Part shown: piece by piece, positions 1 to 8,768 of the stretch | Layout: each line of letters begins with the position of its first letter | Position numbering within the stretch: position 1 is the first letter of the stretch | Source of the DNA: Verrucomicrobium spinosum DSM 4136 = JCM 18804 | GTDB taxonomy: Bacteria; Verrucomicrobiota; Verrucomicrobiia; Verrucomicrobiales; Verrucomicrobiaceae | Length of the DNA stretch: 64,000 nt | Reading direction: 5' to 3' | Assembly: GCF_000172155.1 (NCBI RefSeq) | Contig: NZ_ABIZ01000001.1 | Location: forward strand, 7,845,105 to 7,909,104 | Position numbers and translations under genes: made by a program | Notes under the pieces: model-generated | What the model was told of the DNA's origin: nothing | The model's database searches: none | Seen by the model: only the letters and a program-made list of their open reading frames with translations

Positions 1-327
1 ACCCTGGGCATGCCCACTCCCGAGGAGAACCAGGGCGTCGGCGACCTCATCCTCTATCCCAAAGCGGGCTATGCCTTCAACAACAGCGCCGCCGGGGATG
101 TGACCACCGGTCCCACCGAGAACTACGCCGGCACCCACGGCTACCTCGCCAGCGATCCCGAGCTCGACGGCATCTTCATCGCCTCCGGCCCCGGCATCAA
201 ACCCGGCGTCGTCCTCCCCCGCATGGCCAACCTCGACGTCGCCCCCACCATCGCCAAGCTGCTGAAGCTTCAGATCCCCAATGTGGAAGGGCGCGTGCTG
301 GAGGAGATTTTGGAGAGCGGGAAGTAG
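1..327 (+). CDS. Alkaline-phosphatase-superfamily phosphodiesterase, C-terminal end (partial)
   Basis: Only the last 108 codons are in the window; the reading frame is open from base 1 and ends with TAG at 325-327. The stretch GTHGYLASDPELDGIFIASG followed by GPGIKPGVVLPRMANLDVAPTIA is the typical end of type I phosphodiesterase/nucleotide pyrophosphatase proteins (alkaline phosphatase fold). The GTHGY histidine is in the position of a metal-ligand His of that family, and LDVAPTIAKLLKL is the usual closing helix. The substrate cannot be told from this fragment. The first Met in the window (10) is not the real start. Confidence 0.75.
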   Translation, partial: TLGMPTPEENQGVGDLILYPKAGYAFNNSAAGDVTTGPTENYAGTHGYLASDPELDGIFIASGPGIKPGVVLPRMANLDVAPTIAKLLKLQIPNVEGRVLEEILESGK

Positions 328-429
328 AGCCCTACCACACGCCGGGCCCAAGTGGATTTATCGAGCCGCACCGGTGGCTGAATAGCTATCAGACAAAGTA
401 GCGTATTCTCCACCTGGCGGCGCAGCCGC

Positions 430-616
430 TGTGGAGTGCGTGCGTGAAGCGCCGCTTTTGCCTGCTGAGTAAACGTGTGTGACGGCAGATGACACCTCAG
501 CATGACGAACCTTTGCTGGGCACCTCGATCTCTCCACGACACCCCCTGTTCATCGCCTCGGGTTCGATTAAACTACCCCGATCCACGAAAGCGGCGCTTC
601 ACGCACGCACTCCACA
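430..616. repeat. Perfect 29-bp inverted repeat enclosing 129 bp
   Basis: Bases 430-458 (core GTGGAGTGCGTGCGTGAAGC) are exactly the reverse complement of 588-616 (core GCTTCACGCACGCACTCCAC). The 129 bases between contain no gene. Long perfect arms enclosing short non-coding DNA fit a small non-autonomous element or a REP/BIME-type unit. No target-site duplication is obvious to me. Confidence 0.7.
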
Positions 617-746
617 ATCCCGCAAGCGGGATCAGGTGATGTAAATCAGTCGATGTCAGGACGCATATACCGCCTCCAATCTCAATGTCCTATGTTGCCC
701 GATCCAAACCCGAGATCGGATCACTCCACCAACACACCCTGGGTCC

Positions 747-993
747 TCGAACCCGAAGGGTTCACCATGCATAGCCATGGGTGAAACGAGCGGAGCGAGT
801 GCAACCCATGGAATACGAGCAAACGCAATTTCTACCGCGGAGCGGTAGGCCGTCAGCGCGATCAAACGTCTCACGGAGGAACCACCCGCCCAAGGCCTAC
901 CGCTCCGCGGTAGCGCGGCATTGACGCTTTCCACGGGTTTGGCTCGCTGGACTCGCCCAACCCGTGGCTATTCATGGTGAACCCTCCGGGTTC
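747..993. repeat. Mosaic palindromic intergenic repeat, copy 1
   Basis: 747-811 carries a GAACCCGAAGGGTTC dyad, a CCATGCATAGCCATGG-like palindrome and GAAACGAGCGGAGCGAGTGC. 832-850 is CTACCGCGGAGCGGTAGGC, and 896-913 is the related CCTACCGCTCCGCGGTAG. 965-993 is the inverted form of the first module (TGGCTATTCATGGTGAACCC and on). The same modules in the same order occur at 8531-8718, so this is a dispersed family in this genome. Confidence 0.75.
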
Positions 994-1009
994 GGTATTC
1001 ACCTCCCCC

Positions 1010-1330
1010 TCACACGTTGTCCTCCCAATCCTCAATCTCCAGGGTGGTCATCACCTCCGCGATGTATTCATCTGCCCGCTCGGCCTCTTCGGTCTCCTCG
1101 TCTTCAAAGGCGATGGTCAGCTTCTGGGCCAGGTGAAAGATGTCCTCCACTTCCGCCCCACGCTTCAGGGCCATGACGACCGCCTGAATGAACGTGTTCA
1201 CCATCCGCTCACAGTCTTCCCGGATCTCCTCCGTAGGGGCACCGGCGTAGTACTCCTCTTCGTTGAACTTCACCTGCTCAATCAGCATATGCAGGTCGGC
1301 GAGGGTGGCAGAGGAGTAGGAGAGTGGCAT
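1010..1330 (-). CDS. DUF5713-like small acidic protein
   Basis: A 106-residue acidic, mostly helical protein. Features such as NEEEYYAGAPTEEIREDCE, a central FIQAVVMALKR helix, and a C-terminal run FEDEETEEAERADEYIAEVM recall DUF5713 proteins, whose function is unknown to me. I chose the ATG at 1330 (MPLSYSSATL) because the residues upstream in the same frame are Gly/Arg/Cys-rich and lie in non-coding repeat-like DNA. No signal peptide or membrane segment. It stands alone between repeat DNA and the exporter operon. Family assignment is from pattern memory only. Confidence 0.6.
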   Translation of the reverse strand: MPLSYSSATLADLHMLIEQVKFNEEEYYAGAPTEEIREDCERMVNTFIQAVVMALKRGAEVEDIFHLAQKLTIAFEDEETEEAERADEYIAEVMTTLEIEDWEDNV

Positions 1331-1495
1331 GCGAATGCATAGCGCGACTCCGTAGCGCTGAAAACAAAAACTATGGAGCCCGCCCGATGAGCCCCATCCG
1401 CATCCCCCGCGCCCTCTACCAACGCACCCGTCGAGATGAGACCACGCCAAACCTCCCACGCCAATCATCTATCATAAGAAAAGACCTGTAGACCC

Positions 1496-1546
1496 CATCC
1501 TGTTAATCTTAAAAAATCTTGTCAATCCTGTCTCAAAAAGCGTCTC
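1496..1546. repeat. AATCCTGT/AATCTT-type AT-rich intergenic motif
   Basis: The segment contains ATCCTGTTAATCTTAAAAAA followed by TCTTGTCAATCCTGTCTC. I recall the same wording between genes in several bacterial phyla. It sits downstream of the adaptor gene that ends at 1557 on the minus strand. A transcript-end function is possible but no strong stem is seen. Confidence 0.35.
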
Positions 1547-1556
1547 CCCGCTCCCG

Positions 1557-2957
1557 TCACCCCTCCCCACGCGCGATCACCGCCACGCCGTCCTTCACGA
1601 TGTCCGGCGGATGCAGCAGCACTTTGGTTCCCACCTCGATCCCGCCCAACACCTGCGTCTGGCGGCCGTCGGTACGACCTGCGTTGACATCGATCTTCTT
1701 CGCCTTGGCGCTCACGCCATTCTTCACCTTGTCTCCCACCGCGGACTTGAGCCGGTCCATCGTGCCGTTTCCGCTGCTATGGGCCTCATTGCCACCGCTG
1801 CCTGAGCCATGACTGCCAGTATCATACACAAAGGTCTTCCACGCGTTCCCCTCGCGGAACAAGGCCCCTGCGGGGATGAGCGTCACGTCCGGCTGCTGCC
1901 ATACGGCCACACGCACCTCCACCCGGTAGCGGTCGCCCAGCGCCGCGGCTTCCTTGGGCGGATCCACCAGATCACTCAGCACATACACGCGTTGTTCCTC
2001 GACCCCCAGGGCGGACACCTTGGTGAAGGCAGCGGGCTCCACGAGGCGAACGCGCCCCTTCAATGGCGCATCGCCACCCCATTGCTCGATGAGCACGTCC
2101 GCGCCCGGCTTGATCGCCACGGCATCACGCGAGAGGATCTCCGCCTCGATCTCGATGTCTGAGGGATCACCAATCTCCATGATCGCGACTCCAGGAGTTA
2201 CCACCATGGCGCTCTCCTGCTGCACCTTCAGCACTCGTCCGGACACCGGAGCCCGCAGTTCAACCTCGGCACCGGGCACCCCATCCGTCCCCACCGGGGA
2301 CTCGATCTGAAGCAGCGCCGCCTTGGCCTGCTGCCACTCATACTCTGCCACCTTCTGGGCAAACTCCGCCGCACGCACCTCCCGTGCCCGCATGTCGGCA
2401 TCCCGCTCGGCGTTGTCCCGATCCGTCACGGAGATGCTGCCCGTCTTGGCCAGCCCTTTGTTCCGTTCCCAGTTGGCCTGGGCAAACTTGTCGGCGGTGC
2501 GGGCCATTTCCAGGGACTGCTTGGCGCGATCCCGACTGGCATCTGCCCCCTGCAAGCGCGCCTCCGCCTGAGCCTTGGCACGAGGATCCAGCAGCGGGGT
2601 GGTCACTGGTGCAATGGTCGTGATCACCGTCTTGTTGGCCTCAATGACGTCCCCCGCCTTGAAAGGCACACGACGCATCTGCCCGGCCACAGGTGCCGAG
2701 ATGACGTAGCGGTTGCGGATGCGGGTCTTGCCCTCCTCCACCACGTTCACGGTCAGCGGCCCCTTGCCCACCTCACCCAGCTCCACCTCGATCGGCTTGG
2801 GCTTCAACCCATAACCCACCAGGCCAACCATCGCGAGGATGAAGACCCACATGAGGAACTTTCGAAAACGTCCCTTCTTGGATTTGTTTCGCTTCGCATC
2901 CCACGGGGGTGTTTCAGTATCCTGCGGCTTGACGATGGGGGTGGAGTCGGTGGCCAT
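1557..2957 (-). CDS. HlyD/RND-type periplasmic adaptor of an ABC exporter
   Basis: A 466-residue membrane fusion protein. After a Lys/Arg-rich cytoplasmic start comes one transmembrane helix (about residues 33-50, FLMWVFILAMVGLVGYG), then the HlyD layout: a first lipoyl half (YVISAPVAGQMRRVPFKAGD), a long alpha-helical hairpin rich in Ala/Arg/Glu, the second lipoyl half (VELRAPVSGRVLKV) and beta-barrel domains. A Gly/Ser/His-rich insertion near the C-terminus (GSHGSGSGGNEAHSSG) is unusual. ATG at 2957 is preferred over a longer form. It is the last gene of an ATPase-permease-adaptor operon and should bridge the inner-membrane pump to an outer-membrane channel not encoded here. Confidence 0.88.
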   Translation of the reverse strand: MATDSTPIVKPQDTETPPWDAKRNKSKKGRFRKFLMWVFILAMVGLVGYGLKPKPIEVELGEVGKGPLTVNVVEEGKTRIRNRYVISAPVAGQMRRVPFKAGDVIEANKTVITTIAPVTTPLLDPRAKAQAEARLQGADASRDRAKQSLEMARTADKFAQANWERNKGLAKTGSISVTDRDNAERDADMRAREVRAAEFAQKVAEYEWQQAKAALLQIESPVGTDGVPGAEVELRAPVSGRVLKVQQESAMVVTPGVAIMEIGDPSDIEIEAEILSRDAVAIKPGADVLIEQWGGDAPLKGRVRLVEPAAFTKVSALGVEEQRVYVLSDLVDPPKEAAALGDRYRVEVRVAVWQQPDVTLIPAGALFREGNAWKTFVYDTGSHGSGSGGNEAHSSGNGTMDRLKSAVGDKVKNGVSAKAKKIDVNAGRTDGRQTQVLGGIEVGTKVLLHPPDIVKDGVAVIARGEG

Positions 2958-3085
2958 GGTTTCGGTAAGGAGTAAGAGGTAAAGTGGTAAGCGGTGGATG
3001 ACGGCGGCGCTCAACCTTGGGCTGACGCCCTCGAGGCCGTCTCAGTCATTCCTAATTCCAAATTCATCATTCCAAATTTCAATGG

Positions 3086-5452
3086 TCAGTCCCTCGCCTT
3101 CAGCACACCCACCATGTCCAGCTTCTGGATCAGGCGGCTCACCACCAGGAAGGAGAGACCGGCGGCAGAGAGCACCACAATCACGGCCACCGAGTAGGTG
3201 GCGGGATTGATGACCAGCGGCATGCGGACGGTCTCGGTGCTGAAGGAGTTGATGATAAAGGTGGTGAGCCCCCGGCCAAACAAGAGCCCCAGCGGCAGAG
3301 CGCCCAAGACCAGGAGGCCCAGCTCCCCCAGCAGCACACTGGCCACCTCCTTCTGACTGAAGCCCACCACCCGCAGCGTTGCCAGATCGCGACTGCGCTC
3401 AGAAAGGGCAATGCGGGAGCTGTTGTACACCACGCCAAAGGCCACGATGACCGCCAGGGTGAAGTACAACTGACGCAGGATGCCAATGCTCTGCCCGGTG
3501 GTGTTGCGGAATGCGGCGAGCTGTTCCTTCTTCACCAGGACAACCGAAGCGCGGGGGGTGTCCTTGGCCTCGCGCATGAACTCCGCCCACTTCGCCTGAT
3601 CCACCGTCAAGTAGGCACCATTGATGGTGTCTCCCTCCCGCATCATGCGGCGCAGGCTGGCAATGTCCATGTAGGCGGCCACGCCGGCGTAGTCTGTGAT
3701 CAGGCCTGTGATGGCCACGCGGCGCAGCGGGCGCTGCCCCTCCAGCACCTCCACCTGCACCTCATCGCCAATGCGGGCCCCCAGGATCTCCGCAAGCTTC
3801 TCTGACATCACCAGCCCCTCGTCCGGCAGGATGATGGTGTTGCCCTTGTCATCCAGCAGGCGGTTCAGGCTGGCCCCTTTAGGCATGCCCGTAATGGCCA
3901 GCTTGCGGGAATGATGACCATACCGCAGCCGTGCCTGCACACTGCGCACGGGCTCCGCCCGCAGCACGCCGGGCAGATGCTCGATGTCATGGAATCCCGT
4001 CGGCGATGCCGGCTCCGTGAGGAACACCACCACGTCTTGCCGCTGCTGCAGATTCCACTGGTAGGTGAGCAGGTAGTCGATGCTGTCGTTCATCGCTCCC
4101 GGCAACACCATCAGTCCGGTGGCCAGGGAGAGGCCGAACATGGTGAACACCGCCTGCCAGGGCTTGCGCTCGATATTTCGCAGGGCCATGCGGAAGCCGG
4201 GGCTGAACCCCTTGGTCAATCCGAGTCGCTCCAGAAGGGAGGGCTTGAAATCTGCGGGCGGTTCCGGACGCATGGCTTCTGCGGGCGGAAGTTTCACCGC
4301 CTGACGCACCACCTTCACGACTCCCAATGAGGCCGCACCCGCACTCACAAACAGAGCCAGGCCCAGCGCCCTGAAGTCGAACGTGAACTCCAGCGACGGG
4401 AACCGGAAGAACATGGTGTAGAGATTCACCAGCCCACCGCCCATGTAGCGCCCGGCAATGCCGCCCAGAATGGTGCCCAGCACCACGATCACGAGCGCGA
4501 ACTTCATGTAGTGGAACCCCACCTGGGTCGAGGAGTAACCCAAAGCCTTGAGCTGGGCGATCTGCTCCCGCTGGAGCCGCACCAGGCGTGCGAGCACAGC
4601 ATTCACCATGAAGGCCGCCACGCTCAGGAAGACCACCGGGTAAGCCACAGAAAGCGCGGTCAGCACGCGAATTTCGTCATCCAGCCGCATGGCGGAGGCA
4701 TGATCCTTCCTGGTGTAGGCCCCCAGTGCCCCATAGTTGATCAGCAGGCGGTCCATCTCTGCCAGCACAGGTCCGGCCGCCGTGCCCGGGGCGAGATCGG
4801 CGCAGAAGTCATTGAAAGCGCCGTCCATGTTGTACGCCACCGCCACGGCGCGATAGTTCATCCAGAACACCCCGTACCGTCTGTTGTCCGGCAGCGTTTC
4901 ACCCGCCCGGGCTTCGAACACGAACTCCGGTGACAACGCAATGCCCGTGATCACCAGGGTGTCCCGTCGTCCGTTGATGACCGCAGAGACCGAATCCCCC
5001 GGTTTCAGGAAATTCGCCTGAGCAAAGGCCTCGCTCACCACCACCTCCCGCCGCTCATCCAGGCGCGGCATGCGTCCCATGCGGAGGAAGAGCTGGTTCA
5101 ACACCTGCGGCTTGTCCTCCGGCAGGGAGACAATGTGCCCCGTGGCCGGCTCCGCCAGCCCGGGCAGGTCCAGCGTCACATCTAGCACCACGCGCGGCTC
5201 CACCGCCGTGACGCCGGGGATCGCCGCCAGCCGGTCCGCCATGGCGAGCGGCGCCCGTTTCAGCGAACCAAACACATCCGCCATCCGGTAGCGCTGGTAG
5301 TAGGCCTCCCTCGTGGAATCCAGCGTAAGGATGAGGCTGCGCGTCATCACCATCATCGCCAGACCGCAGGCCATGACCAGGCTCACCGCCACAATCTGGC
5401 CCTTCATGCGGCCCAGGTCACGGAACAGCTTGCGGTCAAGAGGAGAGAGCAT
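3086..5452 (-). CDS. FtsX-family ABC transporter permease (MacB/LolC type)
   Basis: A 788-residue permease. One N-terminal helix (about residues 18-38) is followed by a large periplasmic domain starting with VFGSLKRAP and a first FtsX core of three helices (about 265-380, with VRLQREQIAQLKALGYSSTQ). A second copy follows: helix near 432, periplasmic domain, and a three-helix FtsX core (LATLRVVGFSQKEV) at the end. This duplicated form is usual for export permeases of this class acting on lipids, peptides or macrolide-like compounds. It lies between its ATPase (5592-6344) and adaptor (1557-2957), so the three should form one tripartite pump; the substrate is unknown. Confidence 0.88.
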   Translation of the reverse strand: MLSPLDRKLFRDLGRMKGQIVAVSLVMACGLAMMVMTRSLILTLDSTREAYYQRYRMADVFGSLKRAPLAMADRLAAIPGVTAVEPRVVLDVTLDLPGLAEPATGHIVSLPEDKPQVLNQLFLRMGRMPRLDERREVVVSEAFAQANFLKPGDSVSAVINGRRDTLVITGIALSPEFVFEARAGETLPDNRRYGVFWMNYRAVAVAYNMDGAFNDFCADLAPGTAAGPVLAEMDRLLINYGALGAYTRKDHASAMRLDDEIRVLTALSVAYPVVFLSVAAFMVNAVLARLVRLQREQIAQLKALGYSSTQVGFHYMKFALVIVVLGTILGGIAGRYMGGGLVNLYTMFFRFPSLEFTFDFRALGLALFVSAGAASLGVVKVVRQAVKLPPAEAMRPEPPADFKPSLLERLGLTKGFSPGFRMALRNIERKPWQAVFTMFGLSLATGLMVLPGAMNDSIDYLLTYQWNLQQRQDVVVFLTEPASPTGFHDIEHLPGVLRAEPVRSVQARLRYGHHSRKLAITGMPKGASLNRLLDDKGNTIILPDEGLVMSEKLAEILGARIGDEVQVEVLEGQRPLRRVAITGLITDYAGVAAYMDIASLRRMMREGDTINGAYLTVDQAKWAEFMREAKDTPRASVVLVKKEQLAAFRNTTGQSIGILRQLYFTLAVIVAFGVVYNSSRIALSERSRDLATLRVVGFSQKEVASVLLGELGLLVLGALPLGLLFGRGLTTFIINSFSTETVRMPLVINPATYSVAVIVVLSAAGLSFLVVSRLIQKLDMVGVLKARD

Positions 5453-5460
5453 GGGGGAAA

Positions 5461-5481
5461 AATTATGAATTATGAATTATG
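5461..5481. repeat. Three tandem AATTATG heptamers
   Basis: AATTATG is repeated three times just upstream of the permease start (minus strand), followed to 5575 by other AT-rich words (TTTTTAATTTATCATTTC). A related AT-rich patch (ATTCCAAATTCATCATTCC) lies in the next gap at 3050-3082. Both stand out against the GC-rich genes. Confidence 0.55.
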
Positions 5482-5591
5482 AATGGAGCCCCCCGGAAGC
5501 AACCTCCCGCGAGGCACCATGTTGTTTCCTAATTTTTAATTTATCATTTCTAATTTATAATTCTGCATTTTCCGCCTCCGGCAGCGGAGTC

Positions 5592-6344
<753 letters not shown>

Positions 6345-6720
6345 TGGGGTTTGCCAGTGATCGTTTCTGGCGCGTCAACAGAGTGGAACAACCCGGCGAT
6401 TTTGCCAATGACAAGTTATTGCATTGTGCAAAGAATCGGCCCTCTCAGGGTTCCCTCCCTCACTTAATGAGTTGAACCACAGTCGTTTATGCAAGGCTGA
6501 TTCCCGAGGCCGTCCGCGACAATTCGCCACGGATGATTCATTCGCCGTGCGGCGGGCTGCATCAGCTTTTCTCACAGGTTGGTGCAGGCAGGCAACGGTA
6601 CTTTGGTTTGGTTTATAAATTCACCTGCCGTTAATACTTGCGCTCCGCTTGATTAGTATTACTAATGCTCAAAGGGCGGATGCGGGTATTTCCGCTGAGA
6701 ATTCAACCTGCTAATGGTGC
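6345..6720. other. Intergenic region, probable promoter area of the exporter operon
   Basis: No gene is seen. The stretch is AT-richer than its surroundings from about 6400. It should contain the promoter for the minus-strand ABC exporter genes and, at its right end, a small dyad (6652-6666). No -35/-10 pair can be called with confidence. Confidence 0.4.
6652..6666. promoter_or_regulatory. ATTAGT-N3-ACTAAT dyad, possible operator
   Basis: A perfect 6-bp inverted repeat (ATTAGT ATT ACTAAT) lies 54 bases before the small gene at 6721. Its AT-rich symmetric form fits a repressor site, but no partner regulator is nearby. Confidence 0.3.
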
Positions 6721-6981
6721 ATGACTGCTTCCCCTGTTCACTCTGCATCAGCACCAGCGGTAGCCACGGGCTGGCTTGATGCCATCCGTGCGCTCCCCGC
6801 AGAGGCTGGCACGCGAGTTGCCGCCATCATGCCTGAGCGCAAGAAGGAGGAGGCTCCCTGCCTGCGTCATCGTCGCTTTGCGCCGACCGCTCAGTCCAAG
6901 GCGGGATTGGCACGCCGTTTTGCGCGCACGGTGAGCCAGGCCGTCGCCAAGCAGGTCCAGGATCCTCCCGCCGACCCATAA
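6721..6981 (+). CDS. Small hypothetical basic protein
   Basis: An 86-residue frame starting with ATG and ending with TAA. It is Ala/Arg-rich and basic, with a possible amphipathic C-terminal helix (LARRFARTVSQAVAKQVQ), and no signal peptide or membrane segment. I recognise no family. Codon choice is moderately GC-biased at third positions, which favours a real gene, but there is no clear ribosome binding site. It lies upstream of the recombinase gene on the same strand, with 162 bases between. Confidence 0.35.
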   Translation: MTASPVHSASAPAVATGWLDAIRALPAEAGTRVAAIMPERKKEEAPCLRHRRFAPTAQSKAGLARRFARTVSQAVAKQVQDPPADP

Positions 6982-7143
6982 AACCTGTTGGGATAACAAA
7001 CCCGACAGTGGCAGGTGAGGTTGGGCTGAATGAATGAAGTGCGGCGGCGGCGGAATGAAAGCCCGCCCCTGCGGGTGCGTCCGCGCTCCGCAGTTCAGCA
7101 CCCCGCGCTTGCTGGGTGCCCACCTCTGGTCCATCGCTAAGAG

Positions 7144-8037
7144 GTGACTGCCCACATCGACGCCTTTCTTCTCCATCTGGCCACGGAACGGGGGCTTTCG
7201 GTGAACTACCAACTGCTCGTGAGACGGGTGCTGGAGACATTTGCCTCCTGGTTGCATCGTGAGCACGATTCAGACGATATCGCCGATGTCACCACCCAGC
7301 ACATCAGCGGGTTCCTGGGCCATCGCAAGGGGGATGGACTCATCCCCTCCAGCCTGCGCGTGGAACTGGTCGCCCTGAAGATCTTTTTCCGCTGGCTGGC
7401 CGCCCGGGGTCGCCGCTTGGGCGATCCTGCCGAGCCGGTGCTGCCGCCTCGCGTGGAGCAATCCCTGCCTGACACGCTCAACGAACCCGAGGTGCGCCGG
7501 CTCCTGGAATCCGTGACCGGTCAGGAGCCCCTCGACCTTCGCGACCGCGCCATCCTGGAGATTTTCTACGCCAGCGGTCTGCGCATCAGCGAGGTGACAG
7601 GTGCTCGTGTGGAGAACCTCAGCCTGGAAGAGGGGTGGGTCCGCGTCACGGGCAAAGGAAACAAAACCCGCCTCGTGCCCGTGGGCGGGGCGGCCCGGGA
7701 CGCAATCTCCCGCTACCTCGACTCCGCCCGCCCGCAGCTCGTGAAGCCCAAAACCAAGAGCTTTATTTTCCTGAACCGCAACGGCGGCCAGCTCACCACC
7801 GCCCGCGTCTGGCAGATCGTCAAAGAACGGGCGGCTGCGGCCGGCATGGATGCCGATCGCATCTACCCGCACCTCCTGCGCCACTCCTTCGCCACCCACC
7901 TGCTGGGCAACGGTGCCGACCTCCGCGTCATCCAGGAGATGCTCGGCCACGCCGACATCGCCACCACCCAGATCTACACCCATGTGGATCAGAAGCGGCT
8001 CAAGGACACGCACCGCAAGTTCCACCCGAGAGGGTGA
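7144..8037 (+). CDS. XerC/XerD-type tyrosine recombinase
   Basis: A 297-residue protein, the usual Xer length. The N-terminal SAM-like DNA-binding domain (about 1-100) starts DAFLLHLATERGLSVNY. The catalytic domain has all expected residues: R147 (ASGLRISEV), K171 (TGKGNKTRLVP), H243 and R246 (HLLRHSFATHLL), H269 (LGHADI) and nucleophile Y278 (TQIYTH). Xer recombinases resolve chromosome dimers at dif with FtsK, or act on mobile elements. The start is GTG at 7144: an in-frame TAA ends at 7140, so nothing longer is possible. The XerD-like EMLGHADIATTQIYTHV block and lack of element genes favour a housekeeping role; XerC versus XerD cannot be settled. Confidence 0.93.
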   Translation: MTAHIDAFLLHLATERGLSVNYQLLVRRVLETFASWLHREHDSDDIADVTTQHISGFLGHRKGDGLIPSSLRVELVALKIFFRWLAARGRRLGDPAEPVLPPRVEQSLPDTLNEPEVRRLLESVTGQEPLDLRDRAILEIFYASGLRISEVTGARVENLSLEEGWVRVTGKGNKTRLVPVGGAARDAISRYLDSARPQLVKPKTKSFIFLNRNGGQLTTARVWQIVKERAAAAGMDADRIYPHLLRHSFATHLLGNGADLRVIQEMLGHADIATTQIYTHVDQKRLKDTHRKFHPRG

Positions 8038-8059
8038 CGCGCTCTGCGGGAGCGCGTCA
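8035..8059 (+). terminator. Hairpin over the recombinase stop codon
   Basis: TGACGCGCTC and GAGCGCGTCA form a perfect 10-bp stem with a 5-base loop (TGCGG). The left arm contains the TGA stop codon of the recombinase gene. No T-run follows, so it may be a transcript-end stabiliser rather than a classical terminator. Confidence 0.4.
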
Positions 8060-8118
8060 GGTTAACAAGATACAGAATCCAAGAGGAGGTTGTTACTGTG
8101 TCTGCACAGAGGCAACCC

Positions 8119-8310
8119 CACGCCAACGGCGTGATACAAAACAGCCCGGGGTCAGACCGCTAAGCGGTCGCCACCCCGGGTCGCACGCGAAAGCCCTGGA
8201 ACTCCAAGGGAGTTCTACAAACCGTCCAGATCACCCGGAGACGGCTCTCCTGCATGCGGCAGACACCTCAGGGAGGTAGTCACGGTCTGTAGAACTCACT
8301 TCGGAGTTCC
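8119..8310. repeat. Cluster of nested palindromes
   Basis: CACGCC/GGCGTG pair at 8119-8133. CCCGGGGT (8145-8152) pairs with ACCCCGGG (8173-8180), with an inner GACCGC/GCGGTC pair (8155-8160, 8164-8169) around a TAA loop. A third, imperfect inverted repeat is 8198-8225 against 8282-8310 (GGAACTCC...AGAACTC type). I recall similar CACGCCAACGGCGTG plus CCCGGGGT wording from other Verrucomicrobiota and Planctomycetota intergenic DNA. Confidence 0.6.
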
Positions 8311-8530
8311 GGTGCGCCTGCCCATGAACCCAGGGTGGCGGCTCGTATCTCGCCTTACCCTGGGCTGGTATATGTTTGACGCCCTTGGCGTCAGAGGACT
8401 CGTGCCCCATAACCTCACGCGCATGCGCTCCACGGGGAAACTCAAGACACAAGACCTGAGGTGGGCTGAAAGCCTGATGATGGCCAAACTGGCGAGCCCG
8501 CTACCCCGACTCCTACCGCCACATCGAAGC

Positions 8531-8718
8531 TCGAACCCGGAGGGTTCACCATGAATAGCCATGCGGTGAAACGAGCGGAGCGAGTGCAACCCATGGTACG
8601 TTCACACCAGGCCATCTACCGCGGAGCGGTAGGCCCATCGCCTTGCCCTCCTCTGACTCCTTTCCACAACATCCCGCCCATCGCCATTTGTCTCCTCAGG
8701 CCTACCGCTCCGCGGTAG
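8531..8718. repeat. Mosaic palindromic intergenic repeat, copy 2
   Basis: Carries GAACCCGGAGGGTTC, then ACCATGAATAGCCATG, GAAACGAGCGGAGCGAGTGC, CTACCGCGGAGCGGTAGGC (8616-8634) and CCTACCGCTCCGCGGTAG (8701-8718), the same modules in the same order as at 747-913. Confidence 0.75.
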
Positions 8719-8768
8719 AACTCTCCAGCCACCCTTATCCCTTACCCCTCTTCCCTTATCCCTCTCCC

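Larger units (their letters stand above)
328..1009. other. Gene-poor gap rich in inverted and palindromic repeats
   Basis: No convincing gene is seen in these 680 bases. It contains a perfect 29-bp inverted repeat (430-458 and 588-616) and a mosaic palindromic repeat module (747-993) whose parts recur at 8531-8718. Short frames here have biased composition created by the palindromes and do not look like proteins. Confidence 0.7.
8038..8768. other. Gene-poor gap made of palindromic repeat modules
   Basis: No gene is supported in 730 bases. From left to right it holds stem-loops at 8119-8133 and 8145-8180, an imperfect inverted repeat 8198-8225/8282-8310, a stem-loop at 8377-8393 and repeat copy 2 at 8531-8718. 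Frames through it give Pro/Arg-rich peptides typical of repeat DNA. Confidence 0.65.

Noticed and set aside
656..934. A 92-codon minus-strand frame in the first gap
   Set aside because: It runs through the palindromic repeat modules and its peptide is repeat-derived.
747..993. CRISPR array
   Set aside because: The repeats are palindromic modules of different sequence and spacing, without regular 28-37 base repeats and unique spacers, and no cas genes are present.
7144..8037. Integrative element around the tyrosine recombinase
   Set aside because: No tRNA gene, att-type direct repeat, relaxase or phage gene is visible nearby, and the protein has ordinary Xer length and motifs.
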